Positions 1-7,622 of a stretch of DNA of 64,000 bases are shown piece after piece; the stretch's first letter is position 1, and the number at the start of each line of letters is the position of its first letter. A program made the translations under genes and the position numbers. This DNA comes from JAFEDN01 sp963844565 (lineage in GTDB: Bacteria > Pseudomonadota > Gammaproteobacteria > Coxiellales > Coxiellaceae). The stretch is from NCBI GenBank assembly GCA_963844565.1, contig CAWJON010000002.1, positions 1,054,001-1,118,000 on the forward strand, read 5' to 3'. The notes under the pieces were generated by a model. The model saw only the letters and a program-made list of their open reading frames with translations, searched no databases and was not told the origin of the DNA.

Positions 1-29
1 GGTGATCGATGGTGATTTCATAAAATTGT

Positions 30-296
30 TTATTTGGTTCCTGAGGGTGCAGGCAATGGTGGCGAATTCATCAGGTTGCCAGGTGGAAACAGTGGTGGTT
101 TTTCTACCGATCTCAATATCGGTGGTACAGGGTAATAACTTTGTTGAGTCGGATCTTGAATTCCGGAGGGTACAACCAACTGGGGTAATGTTTCAGAATT
201 TGTTAAATAGTAATTTTGGGCGCTATTATTGCTGCAAGCGGTCAGGGTTAGTGAAAGCATAACCATGGTTAAAATTGAAACAATAATACTACGCAT
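30..296 (-). CDS. Short BamC/NlpB-like outer membrane lipoprotein
   Basis: An 88-residue predicted lipoprotein: residues 1-20 form a signal peptide ending in a lipobox (LTAC), so Cys21 would be lipidated. The stretch LVVPSGIQDP followed by YYPVP resembles the N-terminal segment of BamC, the part of that family that lies along BamD in the outer membrane assembly complex. It directly follows dapA with an 8-bp overlap, the usual dapA-bamC order of gammaproteobacteria. BamC is normally about 340 residues with two globular helix-grip domains; these are absent and the protein stops after a Pro-rich tail. It may be a minimal BamC that keeps only the BamD-binding part. Assignment is by position and motif, so moderate. 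Confidence 0.6.
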   Translation of the reverse strand: MRSIIVSILTMVMLSLTLTACSNNSAQNYYLTNSETLPQLVVPSGIQDPTQQSYYPVPPILRSVEKPPLFPPGNLMNSPPLPAPSGTK

Positions 297-1173
297 CCAT
301 TTTTTCCTTTAAACAACCCGTTTGATAAAGTCCTTCGCGTACTGTTTCTTCAAACTGCTTGTTTAACCAAGTTAGTGGTAAACGAATACCTTTTTCTATA
401 AGACCCATTTCATGTAAAGCCCATTTAGGAGCAATTGGATTGCTTTCGCAAAATAATGGTTTATAAATGGGAATCAATGCTTGATTAAGTTGTTCAGTCT
501 TGACTCTATCGCCATTTAAAGCAGCCTCGCATAACTCGTGCATTTGGCGGGGACAAATATTAGCCACGACAGAAATCACGCCTTTTCCGCCTTTCAGCAT
601 AAATTCAGCCGAGGTAGGATCATCACCACTGTATAAATCTATTTCTGCTTGCACCAATACAGGCAAACGTGTGAGGTCACCAGTTGCATCTTTCAGTCCA
701 ACGATGTTGGGTTGATCTGCTAATCTCAATACCGTTTCGGGCAACAAATCACAGCCGGTTCTGGAAGGAACATTGTATAAAATTTGCGGAATAGGAACTG
801 AATTGGCGATAACACTATAATGTTGGAATAAGCCTTCTTGGGTGGGTTTGTTGTAATAAGGGGTGACGATTAATGCAGCATCTGCGCCCAGTTCCATCGC
901 TTGTTCAGTCAAATGAACAGTGTGTCGGGTTGAGTTACTGCCGGTTCCAACGATAATGGGTAATCTAGCGTCAACTTGCTGAATAACAAAACGAATGATG
1001 TCAATCCGTTCGTCTTCTTCAATGGTTGCGGACTCGCCGGTTGTTCCTAAAATAATCAAACCGTCCGTTTGCTGCTTAATATGCCATTCTAATAACTTCT
1101 CAAGAGAGACATAATCAATTGATCCATCGTTATGCATGGGTGTTACTAAAGCCACTAGGCTGCCATGAAACAT
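289..1173 (-). CDS. dapA: 4-hydroxy-tetrahydrodipicolinate synthase
   Basis: Condenses pyruvate with aspartate semialdehyde in the first committed step of the diaminopimelate/lysine pathway, feeding peptidoglycan and lysine synthesis in the cytoplasm. The 294-residue length is typical. Seen motifs are the substrate loop GTTGES near residue 45, YNVPSRTG with the catalytic Tyr near 135, and GLKDATGD with the Schiff-base Lys near 161. The start is supported by an upstream TGAGGA ribosome site. The reading frame overlaps the BamC-like lipoprotein by 8 bp, so the two are probably translated from one mRNA. The gene is divergent from bcp, and the 86-bp gap must hold both promoters. Confidence 0.97.
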   Translation of the reverse strand: MFHGSLVALVTPMHNDGSIDYVSLEKLLEWHIKQQTDGLIILGTTGESATIEEDERIDIIRFVIQQVDARLPIIVGTGSNSTRHTVHLTEQAMELGADAALIVTPYYNKPTQEGLFQHYSVIANSVPIPQILYNVPSRTGCDLLPETVLRLADQPNIVGLKDATGDLTRLPVLVQAEIDLYSGDDPTSAEFMLKGGKGVISVVANICPRQMHELCEAALNGDRVKTEQLNQALIPIYKPLFCESNPIAPKWALHEMGLIEKGIRLPLTWLNKQFEETVREGLYQTGCLKEKMDA

Positions 1174-1259
1174 CTTTTTTCCTCATCGCATCGGGAATTA
1201 CTATATGGTACACTGAATGCCATAAATATTAGGCTAATCTAACGCTTAAAGGAAGAGAT

Positions 1260-1751
1260 ATGACAAAAATTCTTTTAAATGACCTGGTTCCAGAATTTGA
1301 TTTCTGCACAACTCGCAATGGTCAACAGAATTTTAAACAGTTTAAAGGACAAACAATAATCCTTTATTTTTATCCAAAAGATCAAACCCCTGGTTGCACC
1401 TGTCAGGCTGAAGATTTTAAAAAAAATTATAATTTATTTCAAAAGCTTAATATTGAAATTTTAGGTGTTTCTAGAGATTCTATAAACAGTCACCAAAAAT
1501 TCATTGAAAAGTTCCAATTGCCTTTTGATCTAATCAGTGACCCACAAGAAGAGCTTTGTCAGCTTTTTGATGTCATTAAGCCAAAAAACATGTATGGAAA
1601 AATGGTTCGTGGCATTGAGCGCAGTACTTTTTTAATTGATCAAGCCGGTAGGCTTGTTGGAGAATGGCGGAAGGTGAAAGCAGAAGGACACGTTGATTTT
1701 ATTTTAAAAGCCATCGCTCTAAAGGAAGATAGACATTTCCTCCCCGTTTAG
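1260..1751 (+). CDS. bcp: Thiol peroxidase of the Bcp/PrxQ family
   Basis: Reduces hydrogen peroxide and organic hydroperoxides with a peroxidatic cysteine. The peroxiredoxin active site TPGCTCQAEDF is at about residues 42-52. In the common E. coli-type Bcp the resolving cysteine lies five residues after the peroxidatic one; here that position is Glu, and a second Cys sits only two residues downstream (CxC). Another Cys occurs near residue 100 (EELCQLF). How the oxidised enzyme is resolved is therefore unclear. The start follows a good AAGGAAGAG ribosome site. The last 53 bp overlap the convergent thpR gene. Confidence 0.93.
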   Translation: MTKILLNDLVPEFDFCTTRNGQQNFKQFKGQTIILYFYPKDQTPGCTCQAEDFKKNYNLFQKLNIEILGVSRDSINSHQKFIEKFQLPFDLISDPQEELCQLFDVIKPKNMYGKMVRGIERSTFLIDQAGRLVGEWRKVKAEGHVDFILKAIALKEDRHFLPV

Positions 1752-2241
1752 ATTGGGTTTGGAACAAAATAAGCTCATGAATCAAAATTGGGTCCCTCAC
1801 CAGAATGGGTTGCATATCTAGTAATCCTTTTCTTTTGCTGCGAAGGAGTGTTACGTGGGGGAAATAAGGCCGAGTTTCTGTTGGCAACTGATACTTCATC
1901 ACTGCTTTTTGTATTAATTGATAAAGTTGTGCCAGAGGTAAGGATAATTCAACATAAGCGGCCAGCAAGTTAGCGCGAGCTTTTGGAAAATTAGATACCT
2001 GATTAGAAAAGACAATAAATTTTTGGCATTCCTTTAAATACGTCGGCAGATTTTCTCTAAAATTATCTAATTTTTTTAAATCAATAGCACCGAAAAAGTG
2101 AAGAGTCAAATGGTGATTTTGCGCAGCTGTCCAATTTAAAGCCGAATGATTTTGCCAATTTGGGTGCAATTCATAAATTAATTGATTCCAGTGAAGAGAA
2201 ATTTGTTCAGAAATGGGAACGCCTAAGAAGATATTCATCAT
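1699..2241 (-). CDS. thpR: RNA 2',3'-cyclic phosphodiesterase (2'-5' RNA ligase family)
   Basis: A member of the 2H phosphoesterase family, which opens 2',3'-cyclic phosphates on RNA and can join 2'-5' ends in vitro. Both signature H-x-T-x motifs are present: HLTL near residue 46 and HVTL near residue 128. The length, 180 residues, is usual for ThpR. It lies 7 bp downstream of the dehydratase gene and is probably cotranscribed with it. Its 3' end overlaps bcp tail to tail by 53 bp, an unusually long convergent overlap, so the two mRNAs would be complementary at their ends. Confidence 0.9.
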   Translation of the reverse strand: MMNIFLGVPISEQISLHWNQLIYELHPNWQNHSALNWTAAQNHHLTLHFFGAIDLKKLDNFRENLPTYLKECQKFIVFSNQVSNFPKARANLLAAYVELSLPLAQLYQLIQKAVMKYQLPTETRPYFPHVTLLRSKRKGLLDMQPILVRDPILIHELILFQTQSKRGGNVYLPLERWLLK

Positions 2242-2248
2242 AAAGAAT

Positions 2249-3235
2249 TCACAGCTGTATTAACTTGCTGTATCTTTTTTCATCAATATTGGTTCCCGAA
2301 AGTATCAAGGCGATTTTTTTCCCGGTTAATATTTTTTTCAATGGTCCGAATAAAGCAGCCAGTCCAGTTGCTGCGGCAGGTTCAACCGCTAACTTCATTT
2401 CTGTAAACAAGAACCGCATGGCCTGGATGATTTCAGCATCTTTCACCAGGATCATTTCATCTACCCATCGCTGACATAAAGAAAAAGGGTAAGGTTCTGT
2501 GCATGGCGCACACAAACTGTCTGCAATGCTGTGCAAGTCTTGACATTTTACCGGTTTCCCAGCTTTTAAGCTCATGGTCATTACTTGTGCGCCCTCCGGT
2601 TCAATCCCATAAATTTTTATTTTAGGATTTAATTGTTTATAGGCATTGGCGATTCCGGTAATCAGCCCTCCTCCACCAACGGGAACGAGAATAGCATCCA
2701 AATTTTTTATTTGTTGATGTAATTCGAGACCTAAAGTCCCTGTACCTAAAGCAATGTTAAATCCATTAAAAGGATGCAGCAGCTTGCGTTTTTCTTCTTT
2801 TTCAATGATATGGGCCTTTTCAAAAAGTTCTTGTATATTTTCCATTAAAACCACTTCTGCGCCATAGTAACGGCATTTTTCAATGCGTATCGGACTTGCG
2901 GTTTTGGGCATAAAAATTTTTACCGGAACTTTTAACAAATTTCCCGCATAAGCTACTGCAAGACCATGGTTTCCGGCGGTAATGGCAACTACGCCGTTTT
3001 GTTTTTCTTTTGGTGATAGTTTTAAAATTGAAAGTAGCGCAGCTCTTGCCTTAAAACTTCCCGCATACTGCCAAATTTCTAGTTTTAGCCAAACTTCGGT
3101 TTTAGTTTCTGCACCGAATATATCTTTGAGAAAGGGCGAGTGACATCGCCAAACAGGAGTGGTTATTATCCTCCTGCCCAACTGTTGCCTGGCTTTTTTA
3201 AGCTCGGCAATAGTTGGTCCATTAAGTTCAGTCAT
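2249..3235 (-). CDS. PLP-dependent threonine/serine dehydratase-like enzyme
   Basis: A fold-type II pyridoxal phosphate enzyme of the threonine ammonia-lyase/serine racemase group. Seen are the PLP-lysine motif GSFKARAA near residue 62, the substrate loop TAGNHGLA near 88, the phosphate-binding GGGGLITG near 188 and a C-terminal SGTNID. At 328 residues it has no C-terminal ACT regulatory domain, so it resembles catabolic dehydratases rather than biosynthetic IlvA. It is the first gene of a likely pair with thpR. The precise substrate (threonine, serine or hydroxyaspartate) cannot be read from the sequence. Confidence 0.85.
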   Translation of the reverse strand: MTELNGPTIAELKKARQQLGRRIITTPVWRCHSPFLKDIFGAETKTEVWLKLEIWQYAGSFKARAALLSILKLSPKEKQNGVVAITAGNHGLAVAYAGNLLKVPVKIFMPKTASPIRIEKCRYYGAEVVLMENIQELFEKAHIIEKEEKRKLLHPFNGFNIALGTGTLGLELHQQIKNLDAILVPVGGGGLITGIANAYKQLNPKIKIYGIEPEGAQVMTMSLKAGKPVKCQDLHSIADSLCAPCTEPYPFSLCQRWVDEMILVKDAEIIQAMRFLFTEMKLAVEPAAATGLAALFGPLKKILTGKKIALILSGTNIDEKRYSKLIQL

Positions 3236-3250
3236 TTTATTTTGTACGAT

Positions 3251-3430
3251 TTACAACATGTCTGAGACTTCTGAAGCGACGTCATTAGCAACACCTGGGT
3301 CATACCCGCTACAAGGACTATAACGTGGATCGCATCTTCCGTCTGGAGTAAAAATAGTTCCTGGTGGGTACGCGGAGCATCCCGCTAGGAAAAGAAATCC
3401 AATAACCAATAACATCCTTACTTTTTTCAT
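3251..3430 (-). CDS. Small 59-residue lipoprotein
   Basis: A short reading frame with a strong AGGAGAAGG ribosome site eight bases before its ATG. The product starts MKKVRMLLVIGF, then a lipobox LAGC with the lipidated Cys at residue 18. The mature part is only about 41 residues with two further cysteines (33 and 40), which could form a disulfide in the periplasm. It lies between hpt and the dehydratase gene on the same strand. The function is unknown. The lipobox plus ribosome site make it likely to be real despite its size. Confidence 0.65.
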   Translation of the reverse strand: MKKVRMLLVIGFLFLAGCSAYPPGTIFTPDGRCDPRYSPCSGYDPGVANDVASEVSDML

Positions 3431-3524
3431 ATTACCTTCTCCTTGGTTTCACATTTAAAAGCTTCTATATGTAATAAGTATATTACTTAATTTTATTTTT
3501 TCCTTATATTCAGCTTGGGGTACT

Positions 3525-4091
3525 TTATTCATGGAGCGGTGCAACCTGATAAATTCCAGGTGCATTGCGTAAGTATCCTTTGTAATCCATTCCATAACCA
3601 AATACGTAATTATTAGCAACGGTTAATCCAGTAAAATCGGCTTTGACCAGTCCTCCGGGTAAACGTGCGCCAATTTTATCCACAAGCACCACCGAGTGAG
3701 CATTTTTTGCACCTTGTTCCTGGCAAAATTGAAGTACTGAATTCAGGGTTATACCGCCATCCAAAATATCATCAACCACTAAAACGGTTCTTCCTTTTAA
3801 ATCAATCTTGGGTTTGACTTTCCAGGTTAAGTCTTTTCCCACCAGGTCATTTTGATAACGGGTGGCATGCACATAGTCGACTTCTAAAGGAAAATTTAAA
3901 CGAGGTAACAAATTACCCAAAGGCACGATACCGCCAACTACGACACACAAAAAAATAGGATTGCTGTTGGCGAAGCGATCATTGATTTGCATTGCCAAAC
4001 GATCCAATGCTGCTTCAATTTGTTCTTTTGTATACAAACAAGTCGCTTGTGAGTAAACTTCACGGATTTTTTGGGGGACATCTACTACCAA
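3525..4091 (-). CDS. hpt: Hypoxanthine-guanine phosphoribosyltransferase
   Basis: Salvages hypoxanthine and guanine to IMP and GMP using PRPP. The PRPP-binding motif VLVVDDILDGG lies at about residues 104-114, and VVVGGIVPLGN near 50 is the other conserved loop. The length of 188 residues is normal. The frame has no ATG near its start; a TTG codon at the 5' end is preceded by GGAGA at good spacing, so TTG is the likely initiator. It is the last gene of the compact minus-strand run, 46 bp after nagZ. Confidence 0.92.
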   Translation of the reverse strand: MVVDVPQKIREVYSQATCLYTKEQIEAALDRLAMQINDRFANSNPIFLCVVVGGIVPLGNLLPRLNFPLEVDYVHATRYQNDLVGKDLTWKVKPKIDLKGRTVLVVDDILDGGITLNSVLQFCQEQGAKNAHSVVLVDKIGARLPGGLVKADFTGLTVANNYVFGYGMDYKGYLRNAPGIYQVAPLHE

Positions 4092-4137
4092 GTTGTTTCT
4101 CCGAATTATATAAAAGATGATAGCACATTTTATTTGT

Positions 4138-5097
4138 TCATCGCGGCTTGCCGTAGAACTTTAGTTTTAGTATTTCAATCCTAGCTGAAGATTTTTCTCG
4201 AGGAGAATTTTCAAGTTTTTCTAGTGCTTCAACCGCTCCCTTGCGGTTGTTACAAATAAGTAACAGGTCACATCCCGCTTGCAAGGCCTGCAAGGCTCGG
4301 GTTGGATAATCTCCAAATTTTGCAGCGGCTTCCATGCTTAAGTCATCACTGATGATGACTCCCTGAAAATTTAATTTTTGGCGAAGAATCGTCTGTAACC
4401 AGAATGGAGAGAAAGTCACTGGATTGGGATCCATTTCTTTAAAAATAATATGAGCTGGCATAATTGCATCTAATTGAGAGGCCAATTGAATAAAGGGATA
4501 CATATCATTTTGCCAAATGGTTTCCCATTCTCTGGTGTCGACGGGCAAATCATGATGAGAATCAACGACAACGGCGCCATGTCCTGGAAAATGTTTACCA
4601 ACAGCCGGTAAACCGGACTTGTGTAAATGATTAACGATTTGGCTCCCTAACTCAGCTACTAGTTGTGGATCACGATGTAAACTACGCTCACCAATAACCT
4701 CGCTAATGCCATAGTTTAAATCCAGGACAGGAGTTAGATTAAAATTAATACCGACTGCTAAAAGTTCTTTAGCCATGGTATGGACCATTTGAGCTAACTC
4801 ATCCAAACAGAGCTTTTGATTTTGGCTATAACATTTTCCCCAATGAGAAAAAGGAGGTAATCGAGTAAATCCATCTTTGAATCGTTGTACTCGCCCCCCT
4901 TCCTGATCCACGGCTAAAATCGCGCGAGGAAAAATTTGTTGAATCTCTCGAGTAAGATTTTTGAGTTGTTGAGGTTCACTAAAGTTACGAGAAAATAAAA
5001 TTACCCCAGCACAAACGGGATGACGCAACAATTCTTTATCTTCAGAATTGAGTTCAGTTCCCGAGATGTCGAGAAGAATACTGCCTTGATTACTCAT
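4138..5097 (-). CDS. nagZ: Beta-N-acetylhexosaminidase
   Basis: A cytoplasmic family 3 glycoside hydrolase that removes GlcNAc from anhydro-muropeptides in cell wall recycling. The signature KHFPGHG followed by DSHHDLP lies at about residues 165-185, and the nucleophile Asp is in ISDDLSMEA near residue 245. At 319 residues it is slightly shorter than the E. coli enzyme. Its ATG overlaps the stop of the DUF1820 gene (ATGA overlap), indicating translational coupling. Confidence 0.95.
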   Translation of the reverse strand: MSNQGSILLDISGTELNSEDKELLRHPVCAGVILFSRNFSEPQQLKNLTREIQQIFPRAILAVDQEGGRVQRFKDGFTRLPPFSHWGKCYSQNQKLCLDELAQMVHTMAKELLAVGINFNLTPVLDLNYGISEVIGERSLHRDPQLVAELGSQIVNHLHKSGLPAVGKHFPGHGAVVVDSHHDLPVDTREWETIWQNDMYPFIQLASQLDAIMPAHIIFKEMDPNPVTFSPFWLQTILRQKLNFQGVIISDDLSMEAAAKFGDYPTRALQALQAGCDLLLICNNRKGAVEALEKLENSPREKSSARIEILKLKFYGKPR

Positions 5098-5387
5098 TTG
5101 CTTTTAAGGGGTTTTTTAAATGCATGGGGTAAATGGCTGATGTTGTCTTCTTTGACCGCTTTTTCGGTAATAATCTCATCAATCCGCAGTATGGTATGCA
5201 GAGGAATATAGCAGCGTCGTACTTGATTGGGGGATAAGGCAGGTTTGCGACTGCCTTGGTTTAAAATAGTATCAGCTTCAATAAAACCGACTAAAGTTTC
5301 TTCAGAAATATATTGAGCATAAATTTCTTTGACCTCTTCTTGTTCTACAAAAAGAATGCGATAAATAGGTTTTTCGTTATTGGTCAT
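5094..5387 (-). CDS. DUF1820 family protein
   Basis: A 97-residue protein recognised as DUF1820 by its beginning (PIYRILFVEQ), a central GFIEAD and CYIPLHTILRIDEI. The family is widespread in gammaproteobacteria but has no known function. It sits between DUF924 and nagZ with a 2-bp gap on one side and a 4-bp overlap on the other, so it is part of the operon. No signal peptide or membrane segment is seen. Confidence 0.85.
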   Translation of the reverse strand: MTNNEKPIYRILFVEQEEVKEIYAQYISEETLVGFIEADTILNQGSRKPALSPNQVRRCYIPLHTILRIDEIITEKAVKEDNISHLPHAFKKPLKSK

Positions 5388-5389
5388 GT

Positions 5390-5995
5390 TTACTCCATGG
5401 AGGCTTCAATTTCACGTAAATAAATTAGTTCTTCAGGCGTTGACGAGCGTTTTAGTACGCTATTTCTTTGCGGAAAGCGACCAAATCGTTGGATAATGTG
5501 GTAATGGTGATTAGCGAAGCGTAAAAAGCTATCATAAATAACTCTGGTTTCTGCAAATGCCAATTCACTGAGTATTTGGTAACAACGCACAGACTGTTCT
5601 TGATAATGAATATTTTCAGAATGTAACAAGGGAAAATAATAAAATACACGCTCAATCAAGCTCAATGCATGGTCGTCTTGATGTAGGATTCCCTGGAGGC
5701 AGATGGTTAGAGATTTAGGATCTTGGGCAAATGCTTGAGGTTGATCTCGGAAAATATGTCTTGAGAATTGATCCAACAGAAGAATTAGTGCCAACTGGCC
5801 ACGTGGATTTGTTTGCCAAGGATCCAATTTTCCATCAAGAGCTTGTAGCAAGTCAGCTTGAAAAAGCTGTTTAATCTCGGCGTCGGTTTCATGATCTTCA
5901 CCAAACCAAACTTTGGCCCGGTGTTCACTGGGTATAATAGTCTCCTCGACCCTCCCTAACCAAAACTTATTAATTTCTTCAAATCGTTCTGACAT
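5390..5995 (-). CDS. DUF924 family protein
   Basis: A 201-residue soluble helical protein of the DUF924 family. The recognised features are FWLG near the start, KVWFGEDHETD near residue 29, and LLLDQFSRHIFRD near residue 73. The family has a TPR-like all-helical fold, and its role is not established. It lies 39 bp after miaA in the run of minus-strand genes, in the place where hfq is found in many gammaproteobacteria. Confidence 0.85.
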   Translation of the reverse strand: MSERFEEINKFWLGRVEETIIPSEHRAKVWFGEDHETDAEIKQLFQADLLQALDGKLDPWQTNPRGQLALILLLDQFSRHIFRDQPQAFAQDPKSLTICLQGILHQDDHALSLIERVFYYFPLLHSENIHYQEQSVRCYQILSELAFAETRVIYDSFLRFANHHYHIIQRFGRFPQRNSVLKRSSTPEELIYLREIEASME

Positions 5996-6034
5996 ATATT
6001 AAACCTATTAAAGGGAACTCCTGCAATTTTATTA

Positions 6035-6979
6035 TTATAAGCCATCAAACGTGTCAAAGACAATTTCGTTAAGTAATTCGCAGACTGGAGTCAAAGCCTC
6101 GGTAGGTTCATCTATAGCTAGTTGAGTCGCATCTTCCCATCGCCGCAACCAGGTACATTGGCGCTTAACAAGCTGGCAAGTGGCATAATAGGTTTTTTCT
6201 TTTAGTTTTTGGAGGTCATATTGCCCCTCCAAATATTCCCAGGTTTGGCGATATCCGACTAGGCGCATCGCCGGTAACTCTTTGTGAATGCCTGGAAGTT
6301 GACGTAACTGTTCGACTTCTTCAATGAGACCGTCCTCGAAAAAATTTTCTAAACGTTTTTGAATGCGTTTGTGTATAAAGGCCCGATTTGTGGCGTTTAA
6401 AATAATCGAATGTGTTTTATATTCAGGATGAAAAATTCTTTTTTCATGATATGCGCTGAGGGGCTTACCAGTTAATCGAAATACTTCGAGTGCACGCTGA
6501 ATACGCTGTCCATCCTGTGGTTTAATCTTAGTAGCTGAAATGGCGTCTAGATTTTGTAATTCTTGATGCAAAACTTCCCAACCGCATTCTATTGCCTTAG
6601 CGGCTATTTCTTCGCGAATTGTCTTATCTGCAGGGGGTAGCTCTGCTATTCCCTGTTTTAGAACCCAAAAATATAATGGTGTTCCCCCCACGATTAAGGG
6701 AATTTTTTTATGCGCATAAATTTTTTTAATTTCTTGATGGACGTCTTTATAAAAATCACCTGCCGAATACACTTGGGTCGGATCGCAAATATCCATTAAA
6801 CGATGCGGGGCCATCTTTAATTGTTCATGAGTTGGCTTTGCAGTACCTTTATCTAAACCTTTATAAACTAGTGCAGAATCAGCGCTAATGATTTCAAGTG
6901 GAAATCGTTTGGTTAATTCAATGGCTAACTCAGTTTTCCCAGTTGCGGTTGGACCCATTAAGCAGATAACTGGATGCAT
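6035..6979 (-). CDS. miaA: tRNA dimethylallyltransferase
   Basis: Transfers a dimethylallyl group to A37 of tRNAs reading codons that begin with U. The P-loop GPTATGKT is at residues 9-16, followed by the conserved SADSALVYKGLDKGTAKP, then PQDGQRIQRALEVF near residue 155 and the C-terminal KRQCTWLRRW near 270. The length of 314 residues is usual. It follows the HAD nucleotidase gene with a 2-bp gap and belongs to the amiB-mutL-miaA cluster. The usual downstream hfq is not present in this stretch. Confidence 0.96.
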   Translation of the reverse strand: MHPVICLMGPTATGKTELAIELTKRFPLEIISADSALVYKGLDKGTAKPTHEQLKMAPHRLMDICDPTQVYSAGDFYKDVHQEIKKIYAHKKIPLIVGGTPLYFWVLKQGIAELPPADKTIREEIAAKAIECGWEVLHQELQNLDAISATKIKPQDGQRIQRALEVFRLTGKPLSAYHEKRIFHPEYKTHSIILNATNRAFIHKRIQKRLENFFEDGLIEEVEQLRQLPGIHKELPAMRLVGYRQTWEYLEGQYDLQKLKEKTYYATCQLVKRQCTWLRRWEDATQLAIDEPTEALTPVCELLNEIVFDTFDGL

Positions 6980-6981
6980 GA

Positions 6982-7578
6982 TTATTTAGGGTAAAAATAG
7001 TTAAGAACGTCAAGCCAATTTTGGGTTCGTTGAATCTTGGGATGCAGAGGGGTATGTTGATTCCAGGGATAATTGCCGAAAAGTAATCCATTTATCCCAG
7101 CATGAGCAGCATCTTCTACATAATGCGTTAAATCATCAATTAAATATTTAGCATTATATTTCAAACAAGCTTCAGATTTTTTCATTTTTGGTCCCTGCCC
7201 ATTAGACCAATGGTTACAGATAATGATCTCTTTAAAAAACCCAGGAAAATATTCTTGGATCCAGTGTTCGGTTTCTGGTTTATGAATCAATTTTCTGGAA
7301 GTGACCACGATAAGTTCATAGTCTTGCTGTAATTGTTCCAGCGCCTGTTTAGCATTTTGTAGAGGAACGGTTGCCTCAGGTTTACGATTTTGAAAGTAGT
7401 CATCACTTTTTGCCACCGCTAGTTCAAGAGTGCCGCCCCATACTCGGTGGAATTCGTAACTGATAAAATCGTCAAATTGGAAGCTTGTTCCATACATCGA
7501 ATTGTGCCAATTGACCAGCCCATCGACATAAGGTGAAAGCACTTCATCGATATCGACTGCGATAACGGTTTTTGCCAT
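6982..7578 (-). CDS. HAD-type 5'(3')-deoxyribonucleotidase-like protein
   Basis: A 198-residue HAD-superfamily protein of the NT5C group. Motif I, AVDIDEVLSP, is at residues 7-16. It has the two aspartates, but the second is followed by Glu-Val rather than the common Gly-Thr, as in the nucleotidase group. Motif II is IVVTSRK near residue 113, and the acidic motif is YLIDDLTHYV near 165. It probably dephosphorylates a nucleotide. It is inserted between mutL and miaA, which are adjacent in E. coli, with gaps of 44 and 2 bp, so it is likely cotranscribed. Confidence 0.8.
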   Translation of the reverse strand: MAKTVIAVDIDEVLSPYVDGLVNWHNSMYGTSFQFDDFISYEFHRVWGGTLELAVAKSDDYFQNRKPEATVPLQNAKQALEQLQQDYELIVVTSRKLIHKPETEHWIQEYFPGFFKEIIICNHWSNGQGPKMKKSEACLKYNAKYLIDDLTHYVEDAAHAGINGLLFGNYPWNQHTPLHPKIQRTQNWLDVLNYFYPK

Positions 7579-7622
7579 AAACTTTCCGGATAAAACAGTA
7601 TTCTACCACAAAATTCATCATC

